Part shown: positions 15,610 through 24,609 of the stretch, in pieces
How the letters are laid out: every line of letters begins with the position of its first letter
Position numbering within the stretch: position 1 is the stretch's first letter
NCBI GenBank assembly: GCA_020832375.1
Contig: JAFIEW010000002.1
Coordinates: forward strand, 62,001-126,000
Length of the DNA: 64,000 nucleotides
Reading direction: 5' to 3'
Source: Cyclobacteriaceae bacterium
GTDB taxonomy: Bacteria; Bacteroidota; Bacteroidia; Cytophagales; Cyclobacteriaceae
Notes under the pieces: model-generated
Database searches by the model: none
Told to the model about the DNA's origin: nothing
The model's input: only the letters and a program-made list of their open reading frames with translations
Program-made: the position numbers and the translations under genes

Positions 15610-18600
15610 ATGACCTACACCATCCTCACTCCAAGGAAATCACTCAACAAAGCTTTTCTTAAAGTAAAACCCAATCGCTCCGAAATAGACCGGTTTAAAC
15701 TGCATCTTTCCGCCCTTTTAGATCAAATTAATGAGGACGAATCAGAAGAGTTTCACAAAAATATCATCGCTGATTTTTTGAAGAACACTTATTATGCCCC
15801 TGATTTTTACATTAATACAAAAGGGCGTAATGACTTAGTGATTCACAATGGTAAAAATAGTAAAAGCTCTGTTGGTCTGATAGTTGAAGCGAAGAGCCCC
15901 TCCAACAAAGCACAAATGCCTACAACAGAAAAAATCAATACCAAAGCTTTACAGGAGCTGGTATTATATTTTTTGAGAGAGCGGATTAGCCAAGGGAATG
16001 CTGAAGTAAAGCATTTGATTATCACCAATATTCATGAGTGGTACATTTTTGATGCTCGTTTATTCGAAAGACTATTTGCTGAGAATAAAAAACTGGTGAG
16101 TAAATTCAAGGCATTTGAGGCAGGAACACTTTCAGCGACCCATACAGATTATTTTTACCAAGAAATCGCCAAAGCTGAAATTGAAGCGGTTGAAAGAGAA
16201 ATCAGCTTTAGCTATTTCAAACTGGACGATTACGAAAAGCCCTTGAAAAGCGTCAAGGAAGATGATAACAGTCTTATCGTACTTTTCAAGTTACTATCCC
16301 CCGAGCATATACTCAAACTACCCTTCGCCAATGATAGCAACTCGCTCGATAAGAGCTTTTACAATGAACTACTTTACATCATGGGCTTGGAGGAATTTCA
16401 GGAAAAAGGTAAGAAGCTCATCCAACGAAAGCCTGAAAAAGATAGAATCTATGGCACCTTACTTGAATCTGTCATTTCGAAGTTGGAAAGTAGAGGGGAA
16501 CTGCATCGCTTAGACAATCCTCAAGAATATGGAAAGGATACAGAAGAGCGACTCTTTAATGTTGGATTACAACTTGTCATCACATGGCTCAATAGAATTC
16601 TTTTTCTGAAGCTACTCGAAGCTCAACTACTTGCTTACAACCAAGGAGATAAAACTTATGCCTTTCTCAATCTTCAACGCATTGGGAACTTCAATAAACT
16701 GGCGGATTTATTTTTTAATGTATTGGCTGTGCCCACGGATGAAAGAAAAGCGACTTTTCAAGAGGCTTTTAAGAAGGTGCCTTACCTTAATTCCAGTCTT
16801 TTTGAAGCCAATGAATTAGAAAATCGTGCCTTGCATATTGATACACTAGATGCTAGTGAACTCATTCCTATCAGTAAAGGGACCGTCTTAAAAGATGACA
16901 ATGGTAAGCGACTGAGTGGGGAGCTGCCCATTTTAGCATATCTTTTCAAGTTTTTGGAGGCTTATGACTTTAGCAGTGAGGGCTCAGAAGAAATACAAGA
17001 AGAAAATAAAAAGCTCATCAACGCCTCTGTGCTGGGCTTAATTTTTGAAAAGATCAATGGCTATAAAGACGGCTCTTTCTTCACGCCGGGCTTTATCACC
17101 ATGTACATGTGCCGAGATACCATTCGTAGGGCGGTGGTTGAGAAATTTAACACCTATTACCGGTGGAGCTGCAAGGATTTCAGTGAGTTGAGAGAAGATC
17201 TGCATCAGGAGATCAAGCAGAGTGAGCTGGGCAGAAAAGCAGTGAGAGCACAAGCCAATCATCTGATCAATGAGTTAAAGATTTGTGATCCTGCAGTAGG
17301 ATCAGGGCACTTTTTGGTATCAGCCCTTAATGAACTGATTGCTATCAAGCATGAGCTAAGTATTTTGAGCGACCGCAGCGGAGAACCGATCAGTGATTAT
17401 CAAATCAGCATAGAAAATGATGAACTCATCATCACACAGCTCGATGGAAGACTTTTTAGTTATCAACCCACAAATAGCAAAAGCCAAATACTACAAGAAA
17501 CCCTTTTTCACGAGAAGCAGGTTTTAATCGAAAACTGCCTCTTTGGTGTGGATATCAACCCCAATTCAGTGAAGATTTGCCGCTTGCGACTGTGGATTGA
17601 GCTCTTGAAAAGCGCCTTTTACAAGGAGGCCGAGGGAGGAATGAGAGAACTAGAAACCCTACCCAATATCGACATCAATATCAAGACGGGCAATTCACTG
17701 ATCAGCCGATTTGACTTAGAGGAAGACTTGAGCACGGCATTGAGAAAGAGCAAGTGGGACATTGCCACTTACCGCAATGCAGTCGATACCTACCGCAATG
17801 CGCAGAGCAAGGAGGAAAAGCGGGAAATGGAAAGGCTCATCAACAGCATTAAGAGTGATTTCCGAACTGAGATCAGTAAAAACGACCCGAAGATCAAGAA
17901 GAAAGCTAAACTAGCGGGAGAGCTTTACAACCTGACCATGCAGCAGGGCTTGTTTGAAATGAGTGCTACCGAGCAGAAGAAGCGCAAGAAGCTGACTGAT
18001 AAAATAGAATCAGAGCTCAATCAACTGGAAACCGAAATTGAAGAAATTAAGAGCAATGCCATTTATCAAAATGCCTTTGAGTGGCGCTTCGAGTTTCCTG
18101 AGGTACTCAATAATGATGGCGATTTCGTAGGTTTTGATGTAGTGATAGGTAATCCGCCTTATATACGGCAAGAAGAGTTCTCAAGCATTAAGCCTTATCT
18201 GCTAGAAAAATACCCAGAGACAGGAGCTGGCACTGCGGATCTATTTGTATATTTTGTAGAGCTATCGATTCGTGTTTTAAGTAAAGATGGAGAATTTGCT
18301 TTTATCATCCCGAATAAATGGATGCGCGCTGGGTACGGAAGAAAATTAAGAGAGTTTATTTCTAGACATAAAATCAATCAATTAATCGATTTCGGTGATT
18401 TACCCGTATTTCAGGAGGCAACTACTTACCCCAATATAATTCAATTAAAAAAGAGTTTTGGGGATAAAATCTTCAATGCATGTAATCTTTCAACTTTGGA
18501 TTTTGAAAGTAATTTAAAAGCTCATGTCGAAGCAAATCAAATACAGGTTAATGTAAAAGAGCTATCAGCAGATGGGTGGACACTATCTGATACTAAAGTT

Positions 18601-19398
18601 CAACGCTTGCTATCAAAACTAAAGAGCAAAGGAATGCCATTGGGTGAGTATGTAAATGGTAAAATTTATCGAGGGGTATTAACTGGCTTAAATGAGGCAT
18701 TTGTGATTGATGCAGCAACAAAAGACCGTCTTATGACAGAAGATCCCAATTCCGTAGACGTGATAAAACACTTCTTGGCTGGTCGCGATATTAAAAGATA
18801 TCAGAATCCTATTACAAATAAGTTTTTAATCTTCACGAGAAGAGGTATCAATATCGAAGCTTATCCAGCTATTTTAAGCTACTTAATTAGATTTAAAGAT
18901 CGGTTGCAACCTAAACCAAAAGATTTTTCAGGTAATTGGCCAGGAAGGAAGCCTGGTAGCTATAAATGGTACGAAATTCAGGATTCAGTTGAATATTTTG
19001 CAGAATTTGAAAAGAAGAAAGTCATGCTTCCTGATATCTCATTGAGAAGCGAGGCTCTATATGATGATAGTGGGTTATATTGTGTAAATACCGCTTATGT
19101 GATTCCTGATCTAACCAAGTCTGATCTCGGTATTTTAAACTCAAAGCTGACATTATTCTTTTATTCAAATCTGTCTCAAACAATAAGAGGAGGATATTTT
19201 AGATTCATAAGACAATATTTGGCTCAAATTCCTATGATTAGAACAAATAAACTAGAGCTAGTAGTTAATAAAATCATAACCATCAAAAAAGAAAACCCTT
19301 TAGCAGATACCACTGATTTAGAGCAAGAAATTGATCAACTGGTTTATGAATTGTATGGTTTAAGTGAGGAGGAGATTAAAATAGTGGAAGGGGAATGA
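15610..19398 (+). CDS. Type IIG-like restriction-modification enzyme (Eco57I-type methylase fused to nuclease)
   Basis: 1262 residues, normal for single-chain type IIG/IIS enzymes that cut and methylate DNA from one polypeptide. N-terminus: nuclease-like core with D75 and E93-A94-K95 (GLIVEAKSP), a PD-(D/E)xK pattern. Middle: helicase-free helical region. The N6-adenine methylase has motif I DPAVGSGHF near residue 560, FGVDINPNSVKICRLRLW, and motif IV NPPY near 848. The C-terminal part (about 960-1230) resembles a TaqI-like target-recognition domain (GDLPVFQEATTYPNI, IYRGVLTGLNEAFVID, FLAGRDIKRY). It opens a same-strand run with AbiH and three further accessory genes, i.e. a defence island. 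No separate specificity or restriction gene is present, consistent with type IIG. Confidence 0.85.
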   Translation: MTYTILTPRKSLNKAFLKVKPNRSEIDRFKLHLSALLDQINEDESEEFHKNIIADFLKNTYYAPDFYINTKGRNDLVIHNGKNSKSSVGLIVEAKSPSNKAQMPTTEKINTKALQELVLYFLRERISQGNAEVKHLIITNIHEWYIFDARLFERLFAENKKLVSKFKAFEAGTLSATHTDYFYQEIAKAEIEAVEREISFSYFKLDDYEKPLKSVKEDDNSLIVLFKLLSPEHILKLPFANDSNSLDKSFYNELLYIMGLEEFQEKGKKLIQRKPEKDRIYGTLLESVISKLESRGELHRLDNPQEYGKDTEERLFNVGLQLVITWLNRILFLKLLEAQLLAYNQGDKTYAFLNLQRIGNFNKLADLFFNVLAVPTDERKATFQEAFKKVPYLNSSLFEANELENRALHIDTLDASELIPISKGTVLKDDNGKRLSGELPILAYLFKFLEAYDFSSEGSEEIQEENKKLINASVLGLIFEKINGYKDGSFFTPGFITMYMCRDTIRRAVVEKFNTYYRWSCKDFSELREDLHQEIKQSELGRKAVRAQANHLINELKICDPAVGSGHFLVSALNELIAIKHELSILSDRSGEPISDYQISIENDELIITQLDGRLFSYQPTNSKSQILQETLFHEKQVLIENCLFGVDINPNSVKICRLRLWIELLKSAFYKEAEGGMRELETLPNIDINIKTGNSLISRFDLEEDLSTALRKSKWDIATYRNAVDTYRNAQSKEEKREMERLINSIKSDFRTEISKNDPKIKKKAKLAGELYNLTMQQGLFEMSATEQKKRKKLTDKIESELNQLETEIEEIKSNAIYQNAFEWRFEFPEVLNNDGDFVGFDVVIGNPPYIRQEEFSSIKPYLLEKYPETGAGTADLFVYFVELSIRVLSKDGEFAFIIPNKWMRAGYGRKLREFISRHKINQLIDFGDLPVFQEATTYPNIIQLKKSFGDKIFNACNLSTLDFESNLKAHVEANQIQVNVKELSADGWTLSDTKVQRLLSKLKSKGMPLGEYVNGKIYRGVLTGLNEAFVIDAATKDRLMTEDPNSVDVIKHFLAGRDIKRYQNPITNKFLIFTRRGINIEAYPAILSYLIRFKDRLQPKPKDFSGNWPGRKPGSYKWYEIQDSVEYFAEFEKKKVMLPDISLRSEALYDDSGLYCVNTAYVIPDLTKSDLGILNSKLTLFFYSNLSQTIRGGYFRFIRQYLAQIPMIRTNKLELVVNKIITIKKENPLADTTDLEQEIDQLVYELYGLSEEEIKIVEGE

Positions 19399-19432
19399 AT
19401 AACCCTTAATATCAAATGACAGGGATCCAATT

Positions 19433-19460
19433 GTAGAGACGCACGGCCGTGCGTCTCTAC
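19433..19460. repeat. 28-bp perfect palindrome, GTAGAGACGC family
   Basis: GTAGAGACGCACGG at 19433-19446 is followed directly by its own reverse complement to 19460. A partial further copy (GCGCGTCCCTACG) follows at 19465-19477. Palindromes starting GTAGAGACGC are widespread interspersed repeats in Bacteroidota and cyanobacteria. It sits between the restriction enzyme and abiH, in the only sizeable gap of that run, and a hairpin of this strength could also lower read-through. Confidence 0.75.
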
Positions 19461-19511
19461 GGTTGCGCGTCCCTACGTTGCATAAAAAAATCTTAATATA
19501 ATCAATTACCT

Positions 19512-20540
19512 ATGACCAAGACTGATGGAATTGAGGCATTCAATAAACTGATTTTAATTGGTAATGGATTTGATCTAGCTCATGGATTGAAAACAAGTTA
19601 CAATCATTTTATGGAGGACTATGTTAGCAAAGCGGTGGGAAATGTAGAAAAGGAAAAATCTTATTCTGATGAGCTAGTTGATTTAAAAGATAAAAGTCAT
19701 CTCGCAGTGAATCTTCTTCCTAAATCACCTGATAATGTAGGTAACGTCTTTGAACGAGAATCTATAAAAAGGGAAAGTATAAAAAAGCTTTCCGTAAAAT
19801 ATAAGAGCTCATTTTTAAAGAAGCTGCATAAGAAATCTACGGAAAGAGGGTGGGTTAATATCGAGCAGGAGTACTACGATCTTTTTGTTGAAATCATAAA
19901 AAGTGAAAAAAAAGAAAATAAATTTAGTGAACTTAACCAATTGAACAAGGATCTTAAGAAATTAGCTGAACTGCTTCATGGGTATTTAGAAAATGAATTC
20001 AAGAAACTAAAGCCCAGTAATCAAGAATTTTCAAGGGTGTTTAAAAATTTGAATCTAAAGGCCAGCGATCACATCCTCTCCTTCAACTATACTCGAACAC
20101 CTTTTATTTACCAACAGATAGAAAAAGTAAACTTCATACATGGCGAGATAAAAAAAGAAGATAATCCGATCGTCTTCGGTTTCGGTGATGAGCGCGACAA
20201 AAATTACGAGTTGATAGAAGACCTCAATGAGAACAGCATACTCAATCACTTCAAATCCTTTGCTTATATCCGAAATGGAAATCTCGCCAAGTTGCTCAAG
20301 TTCATCGATTCAGAGCCTTTTGAAGTGCACACCATTGGTCTGTCTTGCGGCTTGTCAGATCGCACCTTATTGAGTCAAGTTTTTGAGCATAAGCATTGTG
20401 AGAAAATCTACATTTACCACCATAAGGGAATGGAAGGCTATCAAGACGTAGCTCGTAACATCTCTCGTCATTTTTCTGATAAGCAGGAGTTCCGCAGAAA
20501 GCTGGTCAATTTTGAGGATTGTTTGCCCTGTCCGAGTTGA
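19512..20540 (+). CDS. AbiH-family abortive infection protein
   Basis: 342 residues. The N-terminal signature LILIGNGFDLAHGLKTSYNHFM (residues about 13-34) is characteristic of the AbiH family, with the further conserved segments DHILSFNYTRT and FIHGEI, and near the C-terminus VHTIGLSCGLSDRTLL. AbiH was first described as a lactococcal abortive-infection gene against phages; its biochemical activity is unresolved. It is cytosolic by composition. It follows the restriction enzyme after 113 nt that include a strong palindrome, so it may have its own promoter. The defence context strengthens the assignment. Confidence 0.85.
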   Translation: MTKTDGIEAFNKLILIGNGFDLAHGLKTSYNHFMEDYVSKAVGNVEKEKSYSDELVDLKDKSHLAVNLLPKSPDNVGNVFERESIKRESIKKLSVKYKSSFLKKLHKKSTERGWVNIEQEYYDLFVEIIKSEKKENKFSELNQLNKDLKKLAELLHGYLENEFKKLKPSNQEFSRVFKNLNLKASDHILSFNYTRTPFIYQQIEKVNFIHGEIKKEDNPIVFGFGDERDKNYELIEDLNENSILNHFKSFAYIRNGNLAKLLKFIDSEPFEVHTIGLSCGLSDRTLLSQVFEHKHCEKIYIYHHKGMEGYQDVARNISRHFSDKQEFRRKLVNFEDCLPCPS

Positions 20541-20589
20541 AGAGCTTGTTGAGTTCCATAATCATATTTCTAAACTTTAGCTTACCATA

Positions 20590-21486
20590 ATGAACAAAAA
20601 ACTAAATTCTCTTATTCGAGAGCTGGCAAATGATGACTCTTATGAAGAGTATTTGACTGATAAGAATTTATTAAAATTTTTTCCAGATGGGTTTTTCACA
20701 ATAGATACCGAACAAAAAAGGCTTGAGGCCTGGGAAAATATTAAAGTGAAGCTCAAGGAAATTGAGAAGTTCAATAAAGTTGCTAATCCGTATTATATTG
20801 GTTTTGGTAATCCGGATTCAGATTTACTCATTATCGGTCAGGAAAAAGCTTTTAATGCTTTTGCTAACCCTGAATTAATGCTTTTCGAAAGTATTAACAA
20901 TTCTTTTCAATGGTCTAAAATAATCAAAAATGCCGAATTTGACATTAAATTTGACCCTAGAAATCCCAGAGAATACCATAAGGAAGGTAGAAAGGGCAAT
21001 CATACTTGGTCAAAGTATTCCATTTTAGCGGATGCTTTTTATGATATCAATTCTTGTCATGATAGCACAACAAGGAAATGGAACAAAAACATGGTGAATA
21101 CCTTATTCGACAAAGCCTTCACTACTGAAATAAATGTTACCCCTGCTGTGAGTAATTCCGGTTTAAAACTTATTAATCAAAGGAAAAAACTATTAAATCA
21201 TCCATTTTTTAGGGATTTTAAAATGGTCGTTTTTGCAATAGGAAACCCGGAAGAGGGCAAAAATGCACAAATGAAGGTGTCTGAAATATATAATGGTATT
21301 AATTTTGAAGTAGTTTCTATCGGAAAGTACGGAAAAGATAAAGATAGGAATGTAGCAATAGCATCATTTGAAAACCAATTCATTGTTATCTGCAACCAAC
21401 TAAGCGGTAGCAGTGGCTGGAAAAATGAGCATATTGTAGCGCTAGGAGAGAAATTGAGGGAATTAAGTAATATTAATAGTGAGTAA
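20590..21486 (+). CDS. Defence-island protein, possible uracil-DNA-glycosylase-like fold
   Basis: 298 residues. I do not recognise a named family. Visible: a helical N-terminus (to about 60), then NPYYIGFGNPDSDLLIIGQE (about 64-83). This resembles motif 1 of UDG-superfamily proteins (GNPxADLxFVGExP), though without the catalytic Asp-Pro-Tyr of classical UDG. A strand MVVFAIGNPEEGK comes later, and the C-terminal CNQLSGSSGWKNE could play the part of the DNA-intercalating loop region. These likenesses are by eye only. It starts 49 nt after abiH and runs into the HipA-like gene with almost no gap, so it belongs to the same operon. Confidence 0.45.
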   Translation: MNKKLNSLIRELANDDSYEEYLTDKNLLKFFPDGFFTIDTEQKRLEAWENIKVKLKEIEKFNKVANPYYIGFGNPDSDLLIIGQEKAFNAFANPELMLFESINNSFQWSKIIKNAEFDIKFDPRNPREYHKEGRKGNHTWSKYSILADAFYDINSCHDSTTRKWNKNMVNTLFDKAFTTEINVTPAVSNSGLKLINQRKKLLNHPFFRDFKMVVFAIGNPEEGKNAQMKVSEIYNGINFEVVSIGKYGKDKDRNVAIASFENQFIVICNQLSGSSGWKNEHIVALGEKLRELSNINSE

Positions 21487-21490
21487 GGAT

Positions 21491-22312
21491 ATGCGAATGG
21501 TTACTTCCATAGCACCTATTGAAAAAAAATACAAAACGTCAGGAAGTAATCCGTTTTTAATTCTGGCAAGTGACTTTGAATACTATGTATGTAAATATCC
21601 AAGGTATCCCAAAGACACTATTTTAGTCAAAGAGTTCTTAGGTCAAAGATTTGCCAGAAGATGGGGTATAAAAGTACCTGAGATGGTAAGTATTAACGTG
21701 TTACGGGAGCATATTCCTGAAAATATGTTAGATGGTCGATTGAATTATATAAACCTAGATAAGCCCATAATAGGATTTAAATTAATTCCTAATGTTACAG
21801 AACTTATGGATAATTTTGCCTCGGGTATTGAGAGGAGTGAGCTCAAAAAATATAATAAAGAAGATTTTTTGAATATTGCATTGTTCGATTGTTGGTTAAG
21901 TAACGAAGACAGGAACCACAATAATACAAACATACTTATTGAATTTAAAAATCAGCAATATAGCCCAATAGCTATCGATCATGAAACAATATTTAACTCA
22001 GGATTTTTGGATAAAGATATTTATGAACTAAGCTATGAGGATTCATTGTTATACACTGCATTATATAGCAGGATATTACCTAACTCAGAAATATCAGTTA
22101 AGTTAATACAGTCTATTTGTACATCTTTCCAAAACAAAGTAGGAAAATGTTACACTAATTTAGAAGAAGTAATTACTGAAATACCCGAAAACTGGGTTTC
22201 CGATAAACAAGATTTATATAAAAGACTTCAGAAAAATATTTTCACGGAAGAGTGGTTAAAAAAGGTTGAATTCACGTTTAGATCTTTTGCTTCATTAACA
22301 TTAAAGAAATGA
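21491..22312 (+). CDS. HipA-like kinase (HipA_2 type)
   Basis: About 273 residues. Kinase features: the nucleotide-binding N-lobe strands (FLILASDFEYYVCKY), a lysine-bearing ILVKEFLG segment, the catalytic loop CWLSNEDRNHNNTNILI with D-R-N-H-N-N-T-N corresponding to the HipA DRHxxN loop, and the metal-binding aspartate in IAIDHETIF. It is shorter than true HipA (about 440) and lacks the HipB-binding N-terminal domain, matching the HipA-like group usually found next to DUF3037 genes. The ATG at 21491 is preferred; a GTG at 21479 in frame would overlap the upstream gene by 8 nt. The stop overlaps the next start by 4 nt (ATGA), so the two are translationally coupled. Confidence 0.8.
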   Translation: MRMVTSIAPIEKKYKTSGSNPFLILASDFEYYVCKYPRYPKDTILVKEFLGQRFARRWGIKVPEMVSINVLREHIPENMLDGRLNYINLDKPIIGFKLIPNVTELMDNFASGIERSELKKYNKEDFLNIALFDCWLSNEDRNHNNTNILIEFKNQQYSPIAIDHETIFNSGFLDKDIYELSYEDSLLYTALYSRILPNSEISVKLIQSICTSFQNKVGKCYTNLEEVITEIPENWVSDKQDLYKRLQKNIFTEEWLKKVEFTFRSFASLTLKK

Positions 22313-23166
22313 AAACTTTGTACAGCATCATATATAGCCCCATAAGTGTTATTGGTCAAGAAAGAATTAATTTTGGTCTGCTTTTATTTAATGGGGAAGG
22401 AAAGCTATTATTTAATTATTCTACTGAAAAGTTAGAATCTGCAAAACAGCTCTTTTCAAGCGATGCTTTCAAGCTTATAAAGACATATTTGAAAACTTTA
22501 GATAATAAATTCACTGACAAAAAGCAGGAATTATTACAAGAGAATCAGGTATCAGCAGATTATGTAGAATACCTATCTCGGTACAGTAACAATCTAATGT
22601 CTTTCACAAATCCACAAGAAGTAAACGTAGAGTTGACAATTGAAAATTTCAATTCTTTATTCGAAAAGATAATTTTTAAGAAACCAGAAGTAAAACTTCA
22701 AGAGCTAATTAGACCTATTAATGGTATTGCAGTTGTTAAAATGAACTTCGCACCTAAAGTACAAAAAAGAGTTAATTTAGATGTGGAATTAAGAACGGAC
22801 GAGCACGATTTTGTTTTATTCAATACACATATAGATATGATGGGGAAAAACGATATTCCAGTTTTAAATCAATTTATAGAATTTGAATATGATACTCCCG
22901 CGATGCTTGAGAAAAAAATTAATTCCTATATTGGTTTAATCAAACCATTTGAGGCCTACGATGGAAATGAGGGTAAGTATTTTATGGTAGGAGATGAACC
23001 TTCAAAAAGCAAAATAAAGCACCACCTAATTTGGGATCATTTAGTAGATTCTACATTAATAAAAAAGAATTTGGTGGAATTGGTTCCTTCAAAAGAAATA
23101 GATCTAATAGAATCATATTTCAATGATCATGACGTGAGACCCTATTTTAAGATAGAAAAAAAATAG
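22309..23166 (+). CDS. DUF3037-family partner of the HipA-like kinase
   Basis: 285 residues. The N-terminus (LYSIIYSPISVIGQERINFGLLLFN) matches the DUF3037 opening, where 'YS...Y.P.....E..N.GVVLF' is conserved. The remainder is mixed alpha/beta with no catalytic motif I can name. DUF3037 genes commonly follow HipA-like kinase genes; here the two overlap by 4 nt. It may be a substrate, inhibitor or sensor of the kinase. It is the last gene of the run and is followed by an intrinsic terminator at 23237-23262. Confidence 0.7.
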   Translation: MKTLYSIIYSPISVIGQERINFGLLLFNGEGKLLFNYSTEKLESAKQLFSSDAFKLIKTYLKTLDNKFTDKKQELLQENQVSADYVEYLSRYSNNLMSFTNPQEVNVELTIENFNSLFEKIIFKKPEVKLQELIRPINGIAVVKMNFAPKVQKRVNLDVELRTDEHDFVLFNTHIDMMGKNDIPVLNQFIEFEYDTPAMLEKKINSYIGLIKPFEAYDGNEGKYFMVGDEPSKSKIKHHLIWDHLVDSTLIKKNLVELVPSKEIDLIESYFNDHDVRPYFKIEKK

Positions 23167-23236
23167 CGAAATTTTCCCTACCAAAGTGCCCTGCATGACA
23201 TTGCGCTCGTGTGCTGCACTATAAAATTTGATTAAT

Positions 23237-23262
23237 AAGCCCGGACATGCTTCGGGCTTTTT
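23237..23262 (+). terminator. Terminator of the defence operon
   Basis: AAGCCCG at 23237-23243 pairs with CGGGCTT at 23253-23259 over a 9-nt loop, followed by TTT. It lies 70 nt past the DUF3037 stop. Confidence 0.75.
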
Positions 23263-23394
23263 ACATTATCTTATTAGAATCACAGGATCAAGATTGCCAT
23301 TTCATTGTCAAAGCTTGGTTCACCGATCTAAAACCCTCATCCCTCAAAAAATACTACCTCTTTATCCACCAGCGCATGCCTTTGGATCCAAAAA

Positions 23395-24609
23395 TCAATC
23401 TTCCGCTCTTTTCACTCTTACGAGCTGCCAGCCCGATTGCAAGATAGGGATAGCATGCTCTTGCATGATCGATGCGTCAGCATCATCATTTGATTGAGCT
23501 TTATGATTGATCACCAGTGTTCTTTGGGCTTCGTATCGCTTCCATGCGGCTTGAGCTCGTGCTACGCGAGAGGCAAAATTAGGATCTTGCTCATATCGCA
23601 CCACATAGCGGCGAATGTCTTCTACAAATGCAACCGTCAAGCGCTTGCTGTCGGTGCCTTTAAAAATGTAGGTATCCCCCTTTTTTTCATAAAACAAATC
23701 AACCCTCGTCAATAAATCCAGCCCTTCGCGATAGCGTTGGTAGGCATCCATTTCTGCCGTCGGCTCCTTTATCAGTTCATCATCAGCGCGACTGTTGTTT
23801 TTGGACCATTGCATCCTGCCTTGCTCAAGGCTTCCGTAGTAAATGTCCACCTCATAGTTTGCTGATTTGGGCAGTTGCACCAGTAGCTGCGGCGGAAATA
23901 GCGGGTTAGGGGAGAGTTCAGTGCTGCCATTGTACCATTCGATATAAAAGACCTCAAACACCTCTTCCTCGGGCCACCCCATGGGGTTGTTGGCGCGATA
24001 GGCTAGCCAAGTGCTCTCTTCCATTTCACGGAGGAGAAAATATACACTATCGCGATAGTGCTTGCCCTCAGCATCGAGCAGCGCACCCGCAGGTACTTCC
24101 ATGCGCAAGCCAAAAGCACCCTGCACTAAGTTATTCTGCCTGTGATCCAGGATGCCTGCTTGCCGTGTGAGCCCTTCCCAATCCAAAGCATCGGTTTTTT
24201 CTTTATTTTTCGAGGGATGAGGTGCCGCGATGCTTTCCTTATTTCCACCCCAGTTGATACCCCAGTCAATCCACCCCAACTGTTGACTTGCATACACAAA
24301 TACCACCGACAAGAGGATAAAGGAAGCAGCCATGTACCACCATTTCGGTGGGTTTTTAGGTGTGCGAGGGATGAGCATACGACTTTTGTCTTCCTGTGAT
24401 CGATCTTCCTCGTGAAATTCGGCAAATCTATTTTTGAGTTCTTTTTTCGCTTCTTGCATTTTAAGGCTTTCAATCACGAACTCATACTCCGCATAGGCGC
24501 GTGCAAAGGCCTCATCACTCCCTAAAAGAGATTTGATTTCCTGCCGCTCGGCATCTGTTGCCTCTCCGGCAAAGTAGCGGTCGAGTAAGTCTTCGTGGGC
24601 CTCTGTCAT
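23395..24609 (-). CDS. Anti-sigma factor-like membrane protein with exported C-terminal domain
   Basis: 404 residues. The N-terminus (about 1-60: DLLDRYFAGEATDAERQEIKSLL) is the helical, sigma-binding domain typical of Bacteroidota anti-sigma factors. A single transmembrane helix follows at about 91-108 (WWYMAASFILLSVVFVYA), then a long periplasmic domain (FGLRMEVPAGALLDAEG, YEVDIYYGSLEQGRM, RRYVVRYEQDPNFASRVARA). It overlaps the sigma gene upstream by 4 nt, the normal coupling for a sigma/anti-sigma pair. The periplasmic part is not a FecR domain, and the signal it senses is unknown. Its complement strand contains two copies of the GGGATGAG word at 24214 and 24368. Confidence 0.75.
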   Translation of the reverse strand: MTEAHEDLLDRYFAGEATDAERQEIKSLLGSDEAFARAYAEYEFVIESLKMQEAKKELKNRFAEFHEEDRSQEDKSRMLIPRTPKNPPKWWYMAASFILLSVVFVYASQQLGWIDWGINWGGNKESIAAPHPSKNKEKTDALDWEGLTRQAGILDHRQNNLVQGAFGLRMEVPAGALLDAEGKHYRDSVYFLLREMEESTWLAYRANNPMGWPEEEVFEVFYIEWYNGSTELSPNPLFPPQLLVQLPKSANYEVDIYYGSLEQGRMQWSKNNSRADDELIKEPTAEMDAYQRYREGLDLLTRVDLFYEKKGDTYIFKGTDSKRLTVAFVEDIRRYVVRYEQDPNFASRVARAQAAWKRYEAQRTLVINHKAQSNDDADASIMQEHAIPILQSGWQLVRVKRAED

